Shown here: positions 1 through 6,970 of the stretch, in pieces
Numbering within the stretch: position 1 is the first letter of the stretch
Layout: each line of letters begins with the position of its first letter
Assembly (NCBI GenBank): GCA_020630675.1
Contig: JAHDIR010000027.1
Span: 1 to 32,657, forward strand
DNA: 32,657 bases
Source: Bdellovibrionales bacterium
Lineage (GTDB): Bacteria; Bdellovibrionota; Bdellovibrionia; Bdellovibrionales; UBA1609
Reading direction: 5' to 3'
Position numbers and translations under genes: made by a program
The notes under the pieces: generated by a model
The model's input: the letters and a program-made list of their open reading frames with translations, nothing else
What the model was told of the DNA's origin: nothing
The model's database searches: none

Positions 1-32
1 AAAAGCCCTTCAATATGGAGGGCTTTTTTTTT
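1..32. terminator. Rho-independent terminator, possibly bidirectional
   Basis: Perfect inverted repeat of nine bases (1-9 and 19-27, AAAAGCCCT/AGGGCTTTT) with a nine-base loop, followed by a T-run to position 32. On the plus strand it ends a gene lying outside the window. On the minus strand the arm ends in T residues at the window edge, so it could also end the hpf-like transcript, whose stop codon is about 60 bases away. Confidence 0.85.
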
Positions 33-93
33 ATAAATTTTAATTCGAAAATTTATAATCTCATTTTTGAAACGTAATTTTATAAATATTGCC

Positions 94-444
94 TTACGCC
101 ACTTCTTTAAATTTTGCTTCACGGTTGTATCTATACTTTTCCTTACGACGATTCAAAATATTTTGCTTTCTATGACTGACAAATTGCTTTAGAATTTTTC
201 TTTTCGTTTCGGACAGGGCGTGAAACATATTTCTTTCTTTCGTCGAGGCAAACATTTTGGTTCTTGGCCCTATTAGCTCCATTCGAACTTCAAAGGTATG
301 GTTGTTTTTCAATAGTTTTTCCACGGTCACACTAATTGTGCAGTTCTCCGGGCAAAACTCCGCAATGTCACTAACATGAGTGTCTATCTCATTTTGCAAC
401 TTGGGTGAAAAATCAACTCCATCTAGATTAATTCGTCTTCGCAT
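94..444 (-). CDS. hpf: HPF/RaiA-family ribosome hibernation factor
   Basis: A 116-residue protein matching the short HPF/RaiA (S30AE, 'sigma-54 modulation') fold. It starts with a basic beta-strand (RRRINLDGVDF), then a helix beginning SPKLQNEIDTHV, a strand containing ISVTVEKL, and the 'FHALSETKRKILKQFVSHR' region that corresponds to the family's 'MYxAIDxxxxKLxRQLxKHK' helix. Members bind the 30S decoding region and inactivate or dimerise ribosomes in stationary phase. The tail from about residue 90 is strongly basic, and no long-form C-terminal dimerisation domain is present. The start is well supported: GAGGAG lies five bases upstream of the ATG. An exact TATAAT -10 element lies about 60 bases upstream. 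Family assignment is fairly secure; the exact subclass (HPF or YfiA) is not. Confidence 0.8.
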   Translation of the reverse strand: MRRRINLDGVDFSPKLQNEIDTHVSDIAEFCPENCTISVTVEKLLKNNHTFEVRMELIGPRTKMFASTKERNMFHALSETKRKILKQFVSHRKQNILNRRKEKYRYNREAKFKEVA

Positions 445-505
445 TGGCGCTCCTCATAACTAAATTGTTCAAAAAAATAAAGTTCGTTTGTTTATTAAAG
501 TGTAA

Positions 506-511
506 ATTATA
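506..511 (-). promoter_or_regulatory. Candidate -10 box for the hpf-like gene
   Basis: The minus strand reads TATAAT here, a perfect sigma-70 -10 hexamer about 60 bases before the hpf-like ATG. No good -35 hexamer sits 16-18 bases upstream, where the sequence is an A-tract. AT-rich DNA gives chance matches, so this is tentative. Confidence 0.35.
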
Positions 512-591
512 AATGAATTTTTAGCTGATTTTTTTGTGACTTTTCTTAGATTGAGATTTTATATATTTTAGTTCTTAAAAACTTATACCAA

Positions 592-1638
592 CTACTCTCT
601 TAGGTTTGTTTTTTGGGTCATTGCCAGTGAGCTTTTTTGAAAAAATTGAGTGATAATATTTCTTAGCTCTTCAAATGTTTTTGCGGCTAAAACTTGTGTA
701 TTGAAACTATGTCCAAAATTTAGCCAAACATGACTAACTTTTATATAGTATTTTAAACGTAACAGGCCCGGCCTAAGTTCAAAATACTTCTGAGTGAGCT
801 CTACTAAGCGCAATAAGCTGCGTCCATACTCTTGCGCTTCTTCTTCAGGGGTGCAAGGGGCCTTTCGTCCTTTAAATAAAGTGGGCGCCTCATAACCCAA
901 CTTTTCAGCCACTTGCCACAAAAGCCATGGCCGCGCCGTCAAAGCCCGACCAACCATCACCATATCACACCCAGTAAGCTCAAGCATACGAAAGGCATCA
1001 TCAGAAGTTTGCACATCACCATTGCCTATGACAGGAATACTTAATTGATTTTTGACAAAAGTAATTTGAGACCAATCGGCGCGCCCTCTTCGTTTTTCAA
1101 TTGCTAACCGAGGGTGTAAAGTCAACCAAGACACTCCACCATCTTGCATTTCTAAAACAAATTTTTTTAAAAACTCAAGATCATTTTGAAAGCCCGCCCT
1201 GAGCTTTACCGAAACCGGAAGCTTAGTGTTTTTTACAGTCATTTCAACCACCGAACGGGCGTACTTAACATCACCCATAAGAGCCACACCATAGTTATGG
1301 CGCAAGGCTTTTTTAACCGGGCAACCCATGTTTATATCAATGGAGTTGGCGCCCCAAAGCTCTAGACATTTTAAGGAATCTTTAATGGGTTTTTCCTCAT
1401 TTCCTAAAATTTGAGGAGCCATATTCGTTTCATCGGGCCCCTTTAAACTCAAGGGGTTTGTCGCTAAATCTTGCTTGGGAATTTTTCGAGAGTTCAACAT
1501 TTCAGTGGGCCAAAGCGTTTCAGCTTTTTTGGGCAAATACTCTCTTAACATTAATCGAAACGAAATATGGCTTAACCCCACCATTGGCGCTAAGGTGATC
1601 GGAAAATTAATATTTTTACCAAATGGCGTTGAACTCAT
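592..1638 (-). CDS. tRNA-dihydrouridine synthase (Dus family)
   Basis: A 348-residue flavoprotein of the Dus family, which reduces uridine to dihydrouridine in tRNA D-loops using FMN and NADPH. The N-terminal flavin motif is APMVGLSHISFR (residues 17-28; the usual form is APMxGxTDxxFR). The core motif DINMGCPVKKAL (101-112) carries the catalytic Cys106. VSVKLRAGF (142-150) and PVIGNGDV (202-209) line the FMN pocket, and GRAL (230-233) binds phosphate. The usual HGRTRxxxYxGxADW motif reads HPRLAIEKRRGRADW (175-189), keeping the His but not the first Gly. Length is close to DusB/DusC. The ATG at 1638 has only a weak GGAAAA site. Specificity for a particular tRNA position cannot be read from sequence. 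Confidence 0.9.
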   Translation of the reverse strand: MSSTPFGKNINFPITLAPMVGLSHISFRLMLREYLPKKAETLWPTEMLNSRKIPKQDLATNPLSLKGPDETNMAPQILGNEEKPIKDSLKCLELWGANSIDINMGCPVKKALRHNYGVALMGDVKYARSVVEMTVKNTKLPVSVKLRAGFQNDLEFLKKFVLEMQDGGVSWLTLHPRLAIEKRRGRADWSQITFVKNQLSIPVIGNGDVQTSDDAFRMLELTGCDMVMVGRALTARPWLLWQVAEKLGYEAPTLFKGRKAPCTPEEEAQEYGRSLLRLVELTQKYFELRPGLLRLKYYIKVSHVWLNFGHSFNTQVLAAKTFEELRNIITQFFQKSSLAMTQKTNLRE

Positions 1639-1797
1639 ATTTTTCCATTAACCACAGAGCTCATAAGGAAACAACCCCCATAAAAAATCACTTTGCTTTA
1701 CTTATATTTTATGTAAACCATTGTTTTATTTAAGCTTATAGACTCTTTTTAAAAGGCTTTACTCACCTGAAAAGTTTACAGAAACAGCCCATGTAAC

Positions 1798-1827
1798 TTG
1801 AACAATTGTGCCCTTCAACGCTATGAA
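1798..1827 (+). promoter_or_regulatory. Candidate promoter for the Trx-TPR gene
   Basis: TTGAAC (1798-1803) and TATGAA (1822-1827) with an 18-base spacer each match four of six consensus positions of a sigma-70 promoter. It lies about 105 bases before the ATG at 1932. Tentative. Confidence 0.25.
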
Positions 1828-1841
1828 TAAACTCTATTTAG

Positions 1842-1858
1842 AACAAAAATTTTTTGTT
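1842..1858. repeat. 17-bp palindrome in the leader of the Trx-TPR gene
   Basis: AACAAAAA and TTTTTGTT flank a single central T, forming an almost perfect dyad just downstream of the candidate promoter. It could be an operator or a chance AT-rich palindrome; it has no GC clamp and is not a good terminator. Confidence 0.35.
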
Positions 1859-1931
1859 GGCCTTTCCTACCAGGAACTAAAAAGCCACCGTCCGTAAAAA
1901 TAGGATCTAACAGCTTAACCAGAGGAAAAAA

Positions 1932-3932
1932 ATGCGACTCATAGACTCAAGCTTCAGCTTCATATTAAGAAATATAACTCCCCTTGTTTTTCTATCGTTT
2001 ATATCATCTTACGCTTGGGCCCATGGTGACGAAGGCCACTCAAAGGCTCGTTTTGATAATGAATCGTACAAAAAAAAATGCTCCAAAAAGGCCACTGACT
2101 TTATACAAAACTGCAACGATGAAACTTTGAACCAGATGACTATTTTTAATGAAGCCAAGGACTTTGCTGCAAGTCATTCCAAACTCCTTCTTTTGGAGTT
2201 TTCATCCAACGAGTGCAGTTCTTGTAAATTATTTCATGATGATTGGGACATAGCAGAGGAGGCCCGAAAAAAGGTCGAGCAAGACTACATATTAGTTAAA
2301 ATCAATTTTGATATGTCATCGGCTAAAAATGTGATGAACCGCCTTGGCCTTAATGTCTTCGCCACTCCGAGCTTTGTGGTGGTAAATTCAGATAGTATCG
2401 TCATAAAAAACGTCTTTTACCGAAGTCAATTTAAAACCATTGAAGCCTTGGCCAAACAACTTACCCCTTTAGCAAAAGATTCCATTAATAAAATTGGAAA
2501 AGCAAGTATTGGCCTTCTTAACTCTGACATCGAACTTTACAACTCAGGCTTTGGCACCGTTAATTTTGTGACAGAACAAGAAAACAACCTTACCTCTAAG
2601 GCCTCGCAATTCGTTAACCAAGGCATGGCTCACCTCTATGTTTTTGATTATGCCGATGCTTTTCGTTCTTTCCAAATGGCAGCCAAAGAGTCGCCAAACT
2701 CTATGTTTCCAAAAATAGGGAAGATTTTTAGTTACTTTGAAATGGACAATCGCTTAGGAGCCTATGCTGCCCGAGAGCTGGCTGTAGAGTTGATTCAATT
2801 TATAAAGAACCCTCCCCTCAAGGCTAGCCAGAAAGAAAGGCTTTGGTCTCAGTTTGCCATTTCATATTTTGTGAAAAAAACTCACTCTCTTTTTATGGAA
2901 AGAATTTCTGACCAACCCCAAAAAGACATCTCTGAATCTCTTAAAGAACTCTTGGAAGAATTCCCTGAGTCTCCAGATGTCTTGGCCTTCGGTCACTATA
3001 TGGCGGGCTTGTACAAAAAAGAAGCCCCCTTTTTACAGGCGCTCGAGCTAGACCCTAATCACACTGGAGCTCATCATTACCTGACTCATTTTTACGAAGG
3101 TGCTTTCGACAGAAACACTCCAACTAACTTTCAGCGTGCTCTCGTGCACGCAAAGCGCCTTTCTGAGTTAGCTCCTCTTGCCCCCCATGCCTTGCATATG
3201 TACGCTCATATACTTCCTCATGTCGGTGAATGGGAAAAGGCCGCAAAGTATTTTGAAATGGCTGATGAAATTCATATAAAATGGGGGAAAAAAAACAAGG
3301 TGTCTCCCAACGAGCATTGGCATAACATTCACAACAAAAACCTATTGACCTCCATTTATTCTCTAATAGGTAAAAATCAGATGGCTTATGATACGGTCAC
3401 TAATGCTTGCTTGGAGGAGTTCGATCCGGAGATATGCCTTGCTGCCATCGATGCTTTACTGGCTATGGGTGATGAGAGAAACGCGAGAGTATTGATTGTT
3501 AAGCTTACAGAGACCCGCCCTAATTTGTCTGGCGCTCTCTATCTTGCCCACCTACGATCTGCCGTTTACCACATATCTCCGGAAGGCATAAGTAAAGATG
3601 AATTCCCCACGCCTGAGCCTTTAGCTCCTAATAAAATGCTCAGCAACAGAGAGCAATCCACGCAATTCACCCTAGAATTAGTTCACCTTTCACTGGATGC
3701 GCCCAAAGAAGAAATGGCCAATTTAGAGTTACGCCTAACTTCTTACTTTGAAAAACGAATCAAAGGTGCTGGCTTTGATGCCTGGGCCTCAGGGGCCTAC
3801 GACATTATTTGTTTATACTTAACGGCTTGGCAGCTTGGCCATCAGACGATCAGCCAGGCTCTTTATGACAAGATTATAGAACTACTACCTCTTGTAAAAA
3901 TCCCCTACCCACAGCCCACAAATAAGGATTAA
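1932..3932 (+). CDS. Secreted thioredoxin-like/TPR protein
   Basis: A 666-residue exported protein. A Sec signal ends in SSYAWA, so cleavage after residue 30 would leave a mature N-terminus HGDEGH. Residues about 70-180 form a thioredoxin-like domain with a redox CSSC motif (95-98) and a cis-proline context FATPSF (P146), which suggests periplasmic disulfide or metal chemistry. The rest (about 220-660) is helical with TPR-like units. In its middle, HHYLTHFYE and HALHMYAHI resemble the His-rich signature of a TPR family with motifs like HHYYIH and HMPSHI, whose function is not established. The gene leads a short operon and the next gene starts two bases after its stop. A-rich sequence with AGAGG precedes the ATG. 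Substrate is unknown; the domain calls are confident, the role is not. Confidence 0.75.
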   Translation: MRLIDSSFSFILRNITPLVFLSFISSYAWAHGDEGHSKARFDNESYKKKCSKKATDFIQNCNDETLNQMTIFNEAKDFAASHSKLLLLEFSSNECSSCKLFHDDWDIAEEARKKVEQDYILVKINFDMSSAKNVMNRLGLNVFATPSFVVVNSDSIVIKNVFYRSQFKTIEALAKQLTPLAKDSINKIGKASIGLLNSDIELYNSGFGTVNFVTEQENNLTSKASQFVNQGMAHLYVFDYADAFRSFQMAAKESPNSMFPKIGKIFSYFEMDNRLGAYAARELAVELIQFIKNPPLKASQKERLWSQFAISYFVKKTHSLFMERISDQPQKDISESLKELLEEFPESPDVLAFGHYMAGLYKKEAPFLQALELDPNHTGAHHYLTHFYEGAFDRNTPTNFQRALVHAKRLSELAPLAPHALHMYAHILPHVGEWEKAAKYFEMADEIHIKWGKKNKVSPNEHWHNIHNKNLLTSIYSLIGKNQMAYDTVTNACLEEFDPEICLAAIDALLAMGDERNARVLIVKLTETRPNLSGALYLAHLRSAVYHISPEGISKDEFPTPEPLAPNKMLSNREQSTQFTLELVHLSLDAPKEEMANLELRLTSYFEKRIKGAGFDAWASGAYDIICLYLTAWQLGHQTISQALYDKIIELLPLVKIPYPQPTNKD

Positions 3933-3934
3933 AT

Positions 3935-4558
3935 ATGAAAACTATTTTACTTATAACCGCCCTTTTCTTATCCCCCATGGCTTTGGCCAGTAACGACCTT
4001 CTTCAATGTGGAGTTTGGAAACACCAGGTCGTCGAAATGGAAGCTTTCCAAATCTCCCTAAATTCAAATGAACACTTAACCAGCGAAACTTCAGCCTTAC
4101 TTTTTGATAATAACTATGTTGTTAGCACGAGAAATTGTTCTCAATATAACGAAAACAACTGCTTGATTGTCTTAGCCGAAGTTATATCGACGACTAAAAC
4201 GACCATTGTTGAGGGAAACCTTGATTTTAAAAAGGTCCCTTCCAGCAGTGGCTTTAAGGATACTCTTACTATAAACAAACCAGACTTTACTCAGTCAAAG
4301 TTCGAACTTTCTTGTGTGTTAATTCAAGAAGAAAGCAATGACAAAAGCTGGGAAGACCGTTTTAAAATTGAAAGTGAAAGGTTTTACAACCAAGTCGAAA
4401 GAGCCTTTAATGTAGCTGGTGACCAAATAAAAAGGGCAGCCCAAGTGGCTGAAGGCCAAATAAAAGATGAACTTCCAAGAATTGAGGAAAAAGCCCAAAC
4501 GGCCGGCAGAAAAATTGGTAAGGAAGCTAAACGCCTGAAAGATAAGCTAGGTTGGTAG
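3935..4558 (+). CDS. Secreted protein with amphipathic C-terminal helix, unknown function
   Basis: A 207-residue protein not recognised as any family. It has a clear Sec signal (MKTILLITALFLSPMALA) and a small domain containing several cysteines (CGVW, NCSQ, NNCL, LSCV), probably disulfide-bonded in the periplasm. The C-terminus, about residues 145-205, is a long Lys/Glu/Ala-rich amphipathic helix with spaced repeats such as AGDQIKRAAQ and AEGQIKDELP, reminiscent of apolipoprotein- or LEA-like helices. AAGGA lies six bases before the ATG. It sits two bases after the Trx-TPR gene and is almost certainly co-transcribed with it. A lipid- or membrane-binding role is a guess based on the tail. Confidence 0.65.
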   Translation: MKTILLITALFLSPMALASNDLLQCGVWKHQVVEMEAFQISLNSNEHLTSETSALLFDNNYVVSTRNCSQYNENNCLIVLAEVISTTKTTIVEGNLDFKKVPSSSGFKDTLTINKPDFTQSKFELSCVLIQEESNDKSWEDRFKIESERFYNQVERAFNVAGDQIKRAAQVAEGQIKDELPRIEEKAQTAGRKIGKEAKRLKDKLGW

Positions 4559-4578
4559 TCGTTAATACCGACGACCAA
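4552..4578 (+). other. Stem-loop across a stop codon, before the lipoprotein gene
   Basis: TTGGTAGTCG (4552-4561) and CGACGACCAA (4569-4578) pair at nine of ten positions around a seven-base loop. The stem contains the stop codon of the upstream gene and ends 13 bases before the ribosome-binding site of the next. No T-run follows, so it is not a classical terminator. It could stabilise the mRNA or reduce read-through. Confidence 0.5.
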
Positions 4579-4591
4579 GCTATATAAGTTA

Positions 4592-4596
4592 TGAGG
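4592..4596 (+). promoter_or_regulatory. Ribosome-binding site fixing the lipoprotein start at 4603
   Basis: TGAGG lies six bases before the ATG at 4603. The upstream in-frame ATG at 4591 overlaps this site and has no Shine-Dalgarno of its own, so 4603 is the better start. Confidence 0.7.
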
Positions 4597-4602
4597 TTCT
4601 CC

Positions 4603-5028
4603 ATGAAGTTAATTGTACTATCATTATTAAGCTTAACTTTAGGCGCTTGTGCCTTTGGCCCTAAAAATGAAAAAAAATCAAAGCTAAACTACTTGAACGG
4701 AAAGCACTATCAGAAACAAGGAAGTGTTCTTGGTGTTCCTTTTTTAAAAAGAGAAGGTGTAGCCACTCATATTTCTGGCCAATTACAGCTTAAAACGAGT
4801 TCGCTTCCATTACCTTTAGCCAACAAAACACTCATTTTAAAAAATGAAAACCATAAAGAAGTCAGCCGTACCCAAACGAAAAGTGACGGAAGCTTTTCTT
4901 TTCATGAAACAATAAATAATGGTGTCTATTTTATTGAAAGTATGGGTTCTAATTATAAATTAAATCAAAAAATTAACATCCATAAATACAAGATAGATAA
5001 TCTTTCTTTAGAAGCTACTGAGCTTTAA
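4603..5028 (+). CDS. Small lipoprotein with a CarboxypepD_reg/transthyretin-like fold
   Basis: A 141-residue protein from the chosen start. The lipobox LTLGAC places the lipidated Cys at residue 16; Ala at +2 suggests transport to the outer membrane. Residues about 45-110 look like a carboxypeptidase-regulatory-like beta-sandwich. They include a strand ISGQLQL, a 'PLANKTLILKN' segment, and the typical 'TQTKSDGSFSF' turn, in which a changed value is followed by DGxFxF. Such domains are usually structural or binding modules on surface proteins. It is the last of three plus-strand envelope genes, and the gap to the next gene (281 bases) suggests the transcript ends or changes here, though I see no strong terminator. 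Function unknown. Confidence 0.65.
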   Translation: MKLIVLSLLSLTLGACAFGPKNEKKSKLNYLNGKHYQKQGSVLGVPFLKREGVATHISGQLQLKTSSLPLPLANKTLILKNENHKEVSRTQTKSDGSFSFHETINNGVYFIESMGSNYKLNQKINIHKYKIDNLSLEATEL

Positions 5029-5272
5029 CTCACGGCTAGAAAGTCATATGTTGTGAATAGACAAATAATATAAAGTCTAATTTAGAAATACCCGAACCTT
5101 AATCTAGTAAATTTATTTATAATATAGAAAGAAAATTATAAGCTTAAAAAAATTCATTTTTTGAACACCATGAAACAATTTTTGTCACTTTGGCCAAATT
5201 TTGATTTCAACTGCAAGTTAAGCCACTTTTACCGGGAACAGTCTTTGCTTCTCATTACAACGTAACTTTACC

Positions 5273-5289
5273 CAAACCAAAATGGTTTG
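5273..5289 (+). other. 7-bp hairpin just upstream of the ExbB ribosome-binding site
   Basis: CAAACCA (5273-5279) and TGGTTTG (5283-5289) flank a three-base A loop. The structure ends seven bases before the AGAGGAG site of the ten-gene operon. It could tune translation or bind a regulator; the AT-rich context makes chance possible. Confidence 0.4.
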
Positions 5290-5296
5290 ATGTCAA

Positions 5297-5303
5297 AGAG
5301 GAG
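5297..5303 (+). promoter_or_regulatory. Ribosome-binding site fixing a GTG start for the ExbB gene
   Basis: AGAGGAG is spaced six bases from GTG at 5310. The in-frame TTG at 5304 directly abuts the site and could not be used with it, so the GTG start is preferred. Confidence 0.75.
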
Positions 5304-5309
5304 TTGTAC

Positions 5310-5990
5310 GTGGATTTAATATCAAGTATCGCAAATGCCTTTAGTAATGGTGGAATATGGATGTGGGCCATCTTAATCGTTCAAATTGTGTCCTTTGCAA
5401 TTATTGCTGAAAGAGTCTTTAAGCTCTATATATTAAGGAAAGTGAGTCAAAGCCAACTCGCTCAAACTTTTGAAGCCAGTATAAAAAAAGGAAACCTCTC
5501 TAAAACCCTAGAAAAATCAAAACGATTAGGTTTTTTAAATCCGATTGGTGCCATCACTCAAGCGGGTACACAGGCCGCACTCGATCTTGGTGGCAAAGAA
5601 GAAATACAAGCACGAATGGATGAAGTCATTTTACATGAAACATCTAAATTAGAAGAAAGAACACCTTTTTTAGCTATGTTAGGGAACGTTGGAACTTTAC
5701 TTGGACTACTAGGAACTATTGTTGGCCTTATTAAATCTTTTGCTTCTGTTTCTGATGTTGACCCTATGACCAAAGCTGGTCTTTTGACAGAGGGAATTTC
5801 TATGGCAATGAACACGACGGCTTACGGCCTTATAATGGCCATACCGGCTCTTATTATGTTTGCGGTACTTACAAACAGAACACAAAAACTCTCTGATGAT
5901 ATGAATCAAGCCTCTTTAAAAGTCTATAATTGGTTAAGTTTTACTTATGAAAGTCCAACTGGAAGATCTAAAAGAAATACAACTCTTTAA
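5310..5990 (+). CDS. MotA/TolQ/ExbB-family proton channel subunit
   Basis: About 226 residues, inner membrane. Three transmembrane segments are visible: the first contains WMWAILIVQIVSF, the second LGNVGTLLGLLGTIVGL and the third MNTTAYGLIMAIPALIMF. The second and third match the conserved ExbB/TolQ pore signatures (LGLLGTVxGxxxxF and NTAxGLxVAIPAL). The second and third segments form the pentameric channel that couples proton flow to ExbD-type partners. It is the first gene of a ten-gene operon; two ExbD-like genes follow at 29 and 24 bases. That gene order, with later AgmX/PglI and TPR genes, resembles AglR-AglQ-AglS of the Myxococcus gliding motor more than a TonB-iron or Tol-Pal locus, since no tolA, tolB or pal is present. 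Confidence 0.9.
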   Translation: MDLISSIANAFSNGGIWMWAILIVQIVSFAIIAERVFKLYILRKVSQSQLAQTFEASIKKGNLSKTLEKSKRLGFLNPIGAITQAGTQAALDLGGKEEIQARMDEVILHETSKLEERTPFLAMLGNVGTLLGLLGTIVGLIKSFASVSDVDPMTKAGLLTEGISMAMNTTAYGLIMAIPALIMFAVLTNRTQKLSDDMNQASLKVYNWLSFTYESPTGRSKRNTTL

Positions 5991-6019
5991 TAACAAAGAA
6001 CGAAAACAAGGATTTAGAA

Positions 6020-6448
6020 ATGTCCAAAAACGACCTAAATTTTGAATTAAACCTTTTGCCAGTGATATCATTACTTGCCGTTTTAATTTGTTTTCTTCTT
6101 TTGACGACGGCGTGGATACACATTGGCAGCGTTGACGTTGCTCAAGCCATTGGTGGACAATCAACAACAGAAACTAAACCCAAACCAGAAGTTTGGGTGA
6201 CTATTCATAAAGAACGAATGAGCTTTACTCTAAAAAACGTTTCAAAAAAAAATAAAAAACTACAACGAAGAAAGCCTTTCCCCTCAAAATTTGCTCGTCG
6301 TTATTATGCTCAACTTAAAAAAAATATCACAAACTTGAACACAGCATTGATCACTCCAACTCGCGGTACGAGTTATGGAAAAATTATTGAAACCATAGAC
6401 AACTTAAAAGCTGAAAAAATTACAGAAGTGGGAGTGAACCCCTTATAA
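6020..6448 (+). CDS. ExbD/TolR-like protein lacking the transmembrane aspartate
   Basis: A 142-residue inner-membrane protein with one N-terminal transmembrane helix and a periplasmic domain. The helix aligns residue by residue with ExbD: NLLPVISLLAVLICF (11-25) against NVTPFIDVMLVLLIIF. The family's essential proton-carrying Asp is Ser17 (codon TCA at 6068-6070). SVDV after the helix also matches ExbD. The end of the domain (GTSYGKIIETIDNLKAEKI) resembles ExbD's 'YGxVVExMDxLRxAGI', so it is a complete relative and not a fragment. The central part (about 65-105) is strongly basic and divergent. It sits between the ExbB and the canonical ExbD genes and probably heterodimerises with the latter. 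The Asp loss is seen directly; the structural, non-conducting role is inferred. Confidence 0.8.
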   Translation: MSKNDLNFELNLLPVISLLAVLICFLLLTTAWIHIGSVDVAQAIGGQSTTETKPKPEVWVTIHKERMSFTLKNVSKKNKKLQRRKPFPSKFARRYYAQLKKNITNLNTALITPTRGTSYGKIIETIDNLKAEKITEVGVNPL

Positions 6449-6472
6449 ATTTATTGGATTATTGGAAATATT

Positions 6473-6970
6473 ATGAAACACAGTGTGATTAAAAAAACTC
6501 AAATGAAGTCTCCCCTCTTGGGAATGACTCGCCTAAGACCAAAACAAGGGCGATCAAGAAAACAAGTGGTGGCTACAATATTACTAACTTCTTTAGTTGA
6601 CGCATTTTCTATATTAGTTATTTACCTGATTGTAAATACTAGTGCTTCAAACGATATACTAAAAGATAAAAATGGCGTGCAATTACCTATGGCTCAGTCT
6701 TCAGTAAGCCTTGAAGAAGGGGTTGTTGTTAAAATAATTAATAATCAATATTATATAAACGAACAGGCTGTGAATGTGAATGAACTTGTAGAGCAATTAC
6801 ATCAAGTTAAAATTGACTATAAAGAACAAAATAAAAAAATAAATCTTATTATACAAGCCGACAAATCAGATAGTTTTGCCCTGGTGAATCCAATTTTAGT
6901 TTCAAGTGCAGCCACTGGTTTTGAAAAAATAAAATTTGCCGTTATACCAAAAGGAAACACTAAACTATGA
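6473..6970 (+). CDS. ExbD/TolR-family proton-motive subunit
   Basis: A 165-residue inner-membrane protein. A basic cytoplasmic tail of about 32 residues (two to three times longer than usual) precedes a single transmembrane helix LLTSLVDAFSILVIYLIV, in which Asp43 matches the essential proton-carrying residue of ExbD/TolR/MotB. The periplasmic part has the standard order: VQLPMAQS (the LPxA strand), VVVKIINNQYYINEQAV, and LIIQADKSDSFALVNPIL, corresponding to 'IxADKxxxYxxVxxVM'. It should form the force-generating half of the motor with the ExbB-like channel. Its stop overlaps the start of the TPR gene by four bases, so the two are translationally coupled. Confidence 0.85.
   Translation: MKHSVIKKTQMKSPLLGMTRLRPKQGRSRKQVVATILLTSLVDAFSILVIYLIVNTSASNDILKDKNGVQLPMAQSSVSLEEGVVVKIINNQYYINEQAVNVNELVEQLHQVKIDYKEQNKKINLIIQADKSDSFALVNPILVSSAATGFEKIKFAVIPKGNTKL

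Noticed and set aside
4384-4578. Minus-strand 64-codon open frame
   Set aside because: It lies antisense to the amphipathic tail of the secreted protein; no ribosome-binding site and no independent coding character.
5071-5098. FliA (sigma-28)-like promoter: TAAAGTCT, 12 bases, CCCGAACC
   Set aside because: Only the TAAAGT and CCGA cores match, the spacing is one base too long, and it is over 200 bases from the motor start codon.
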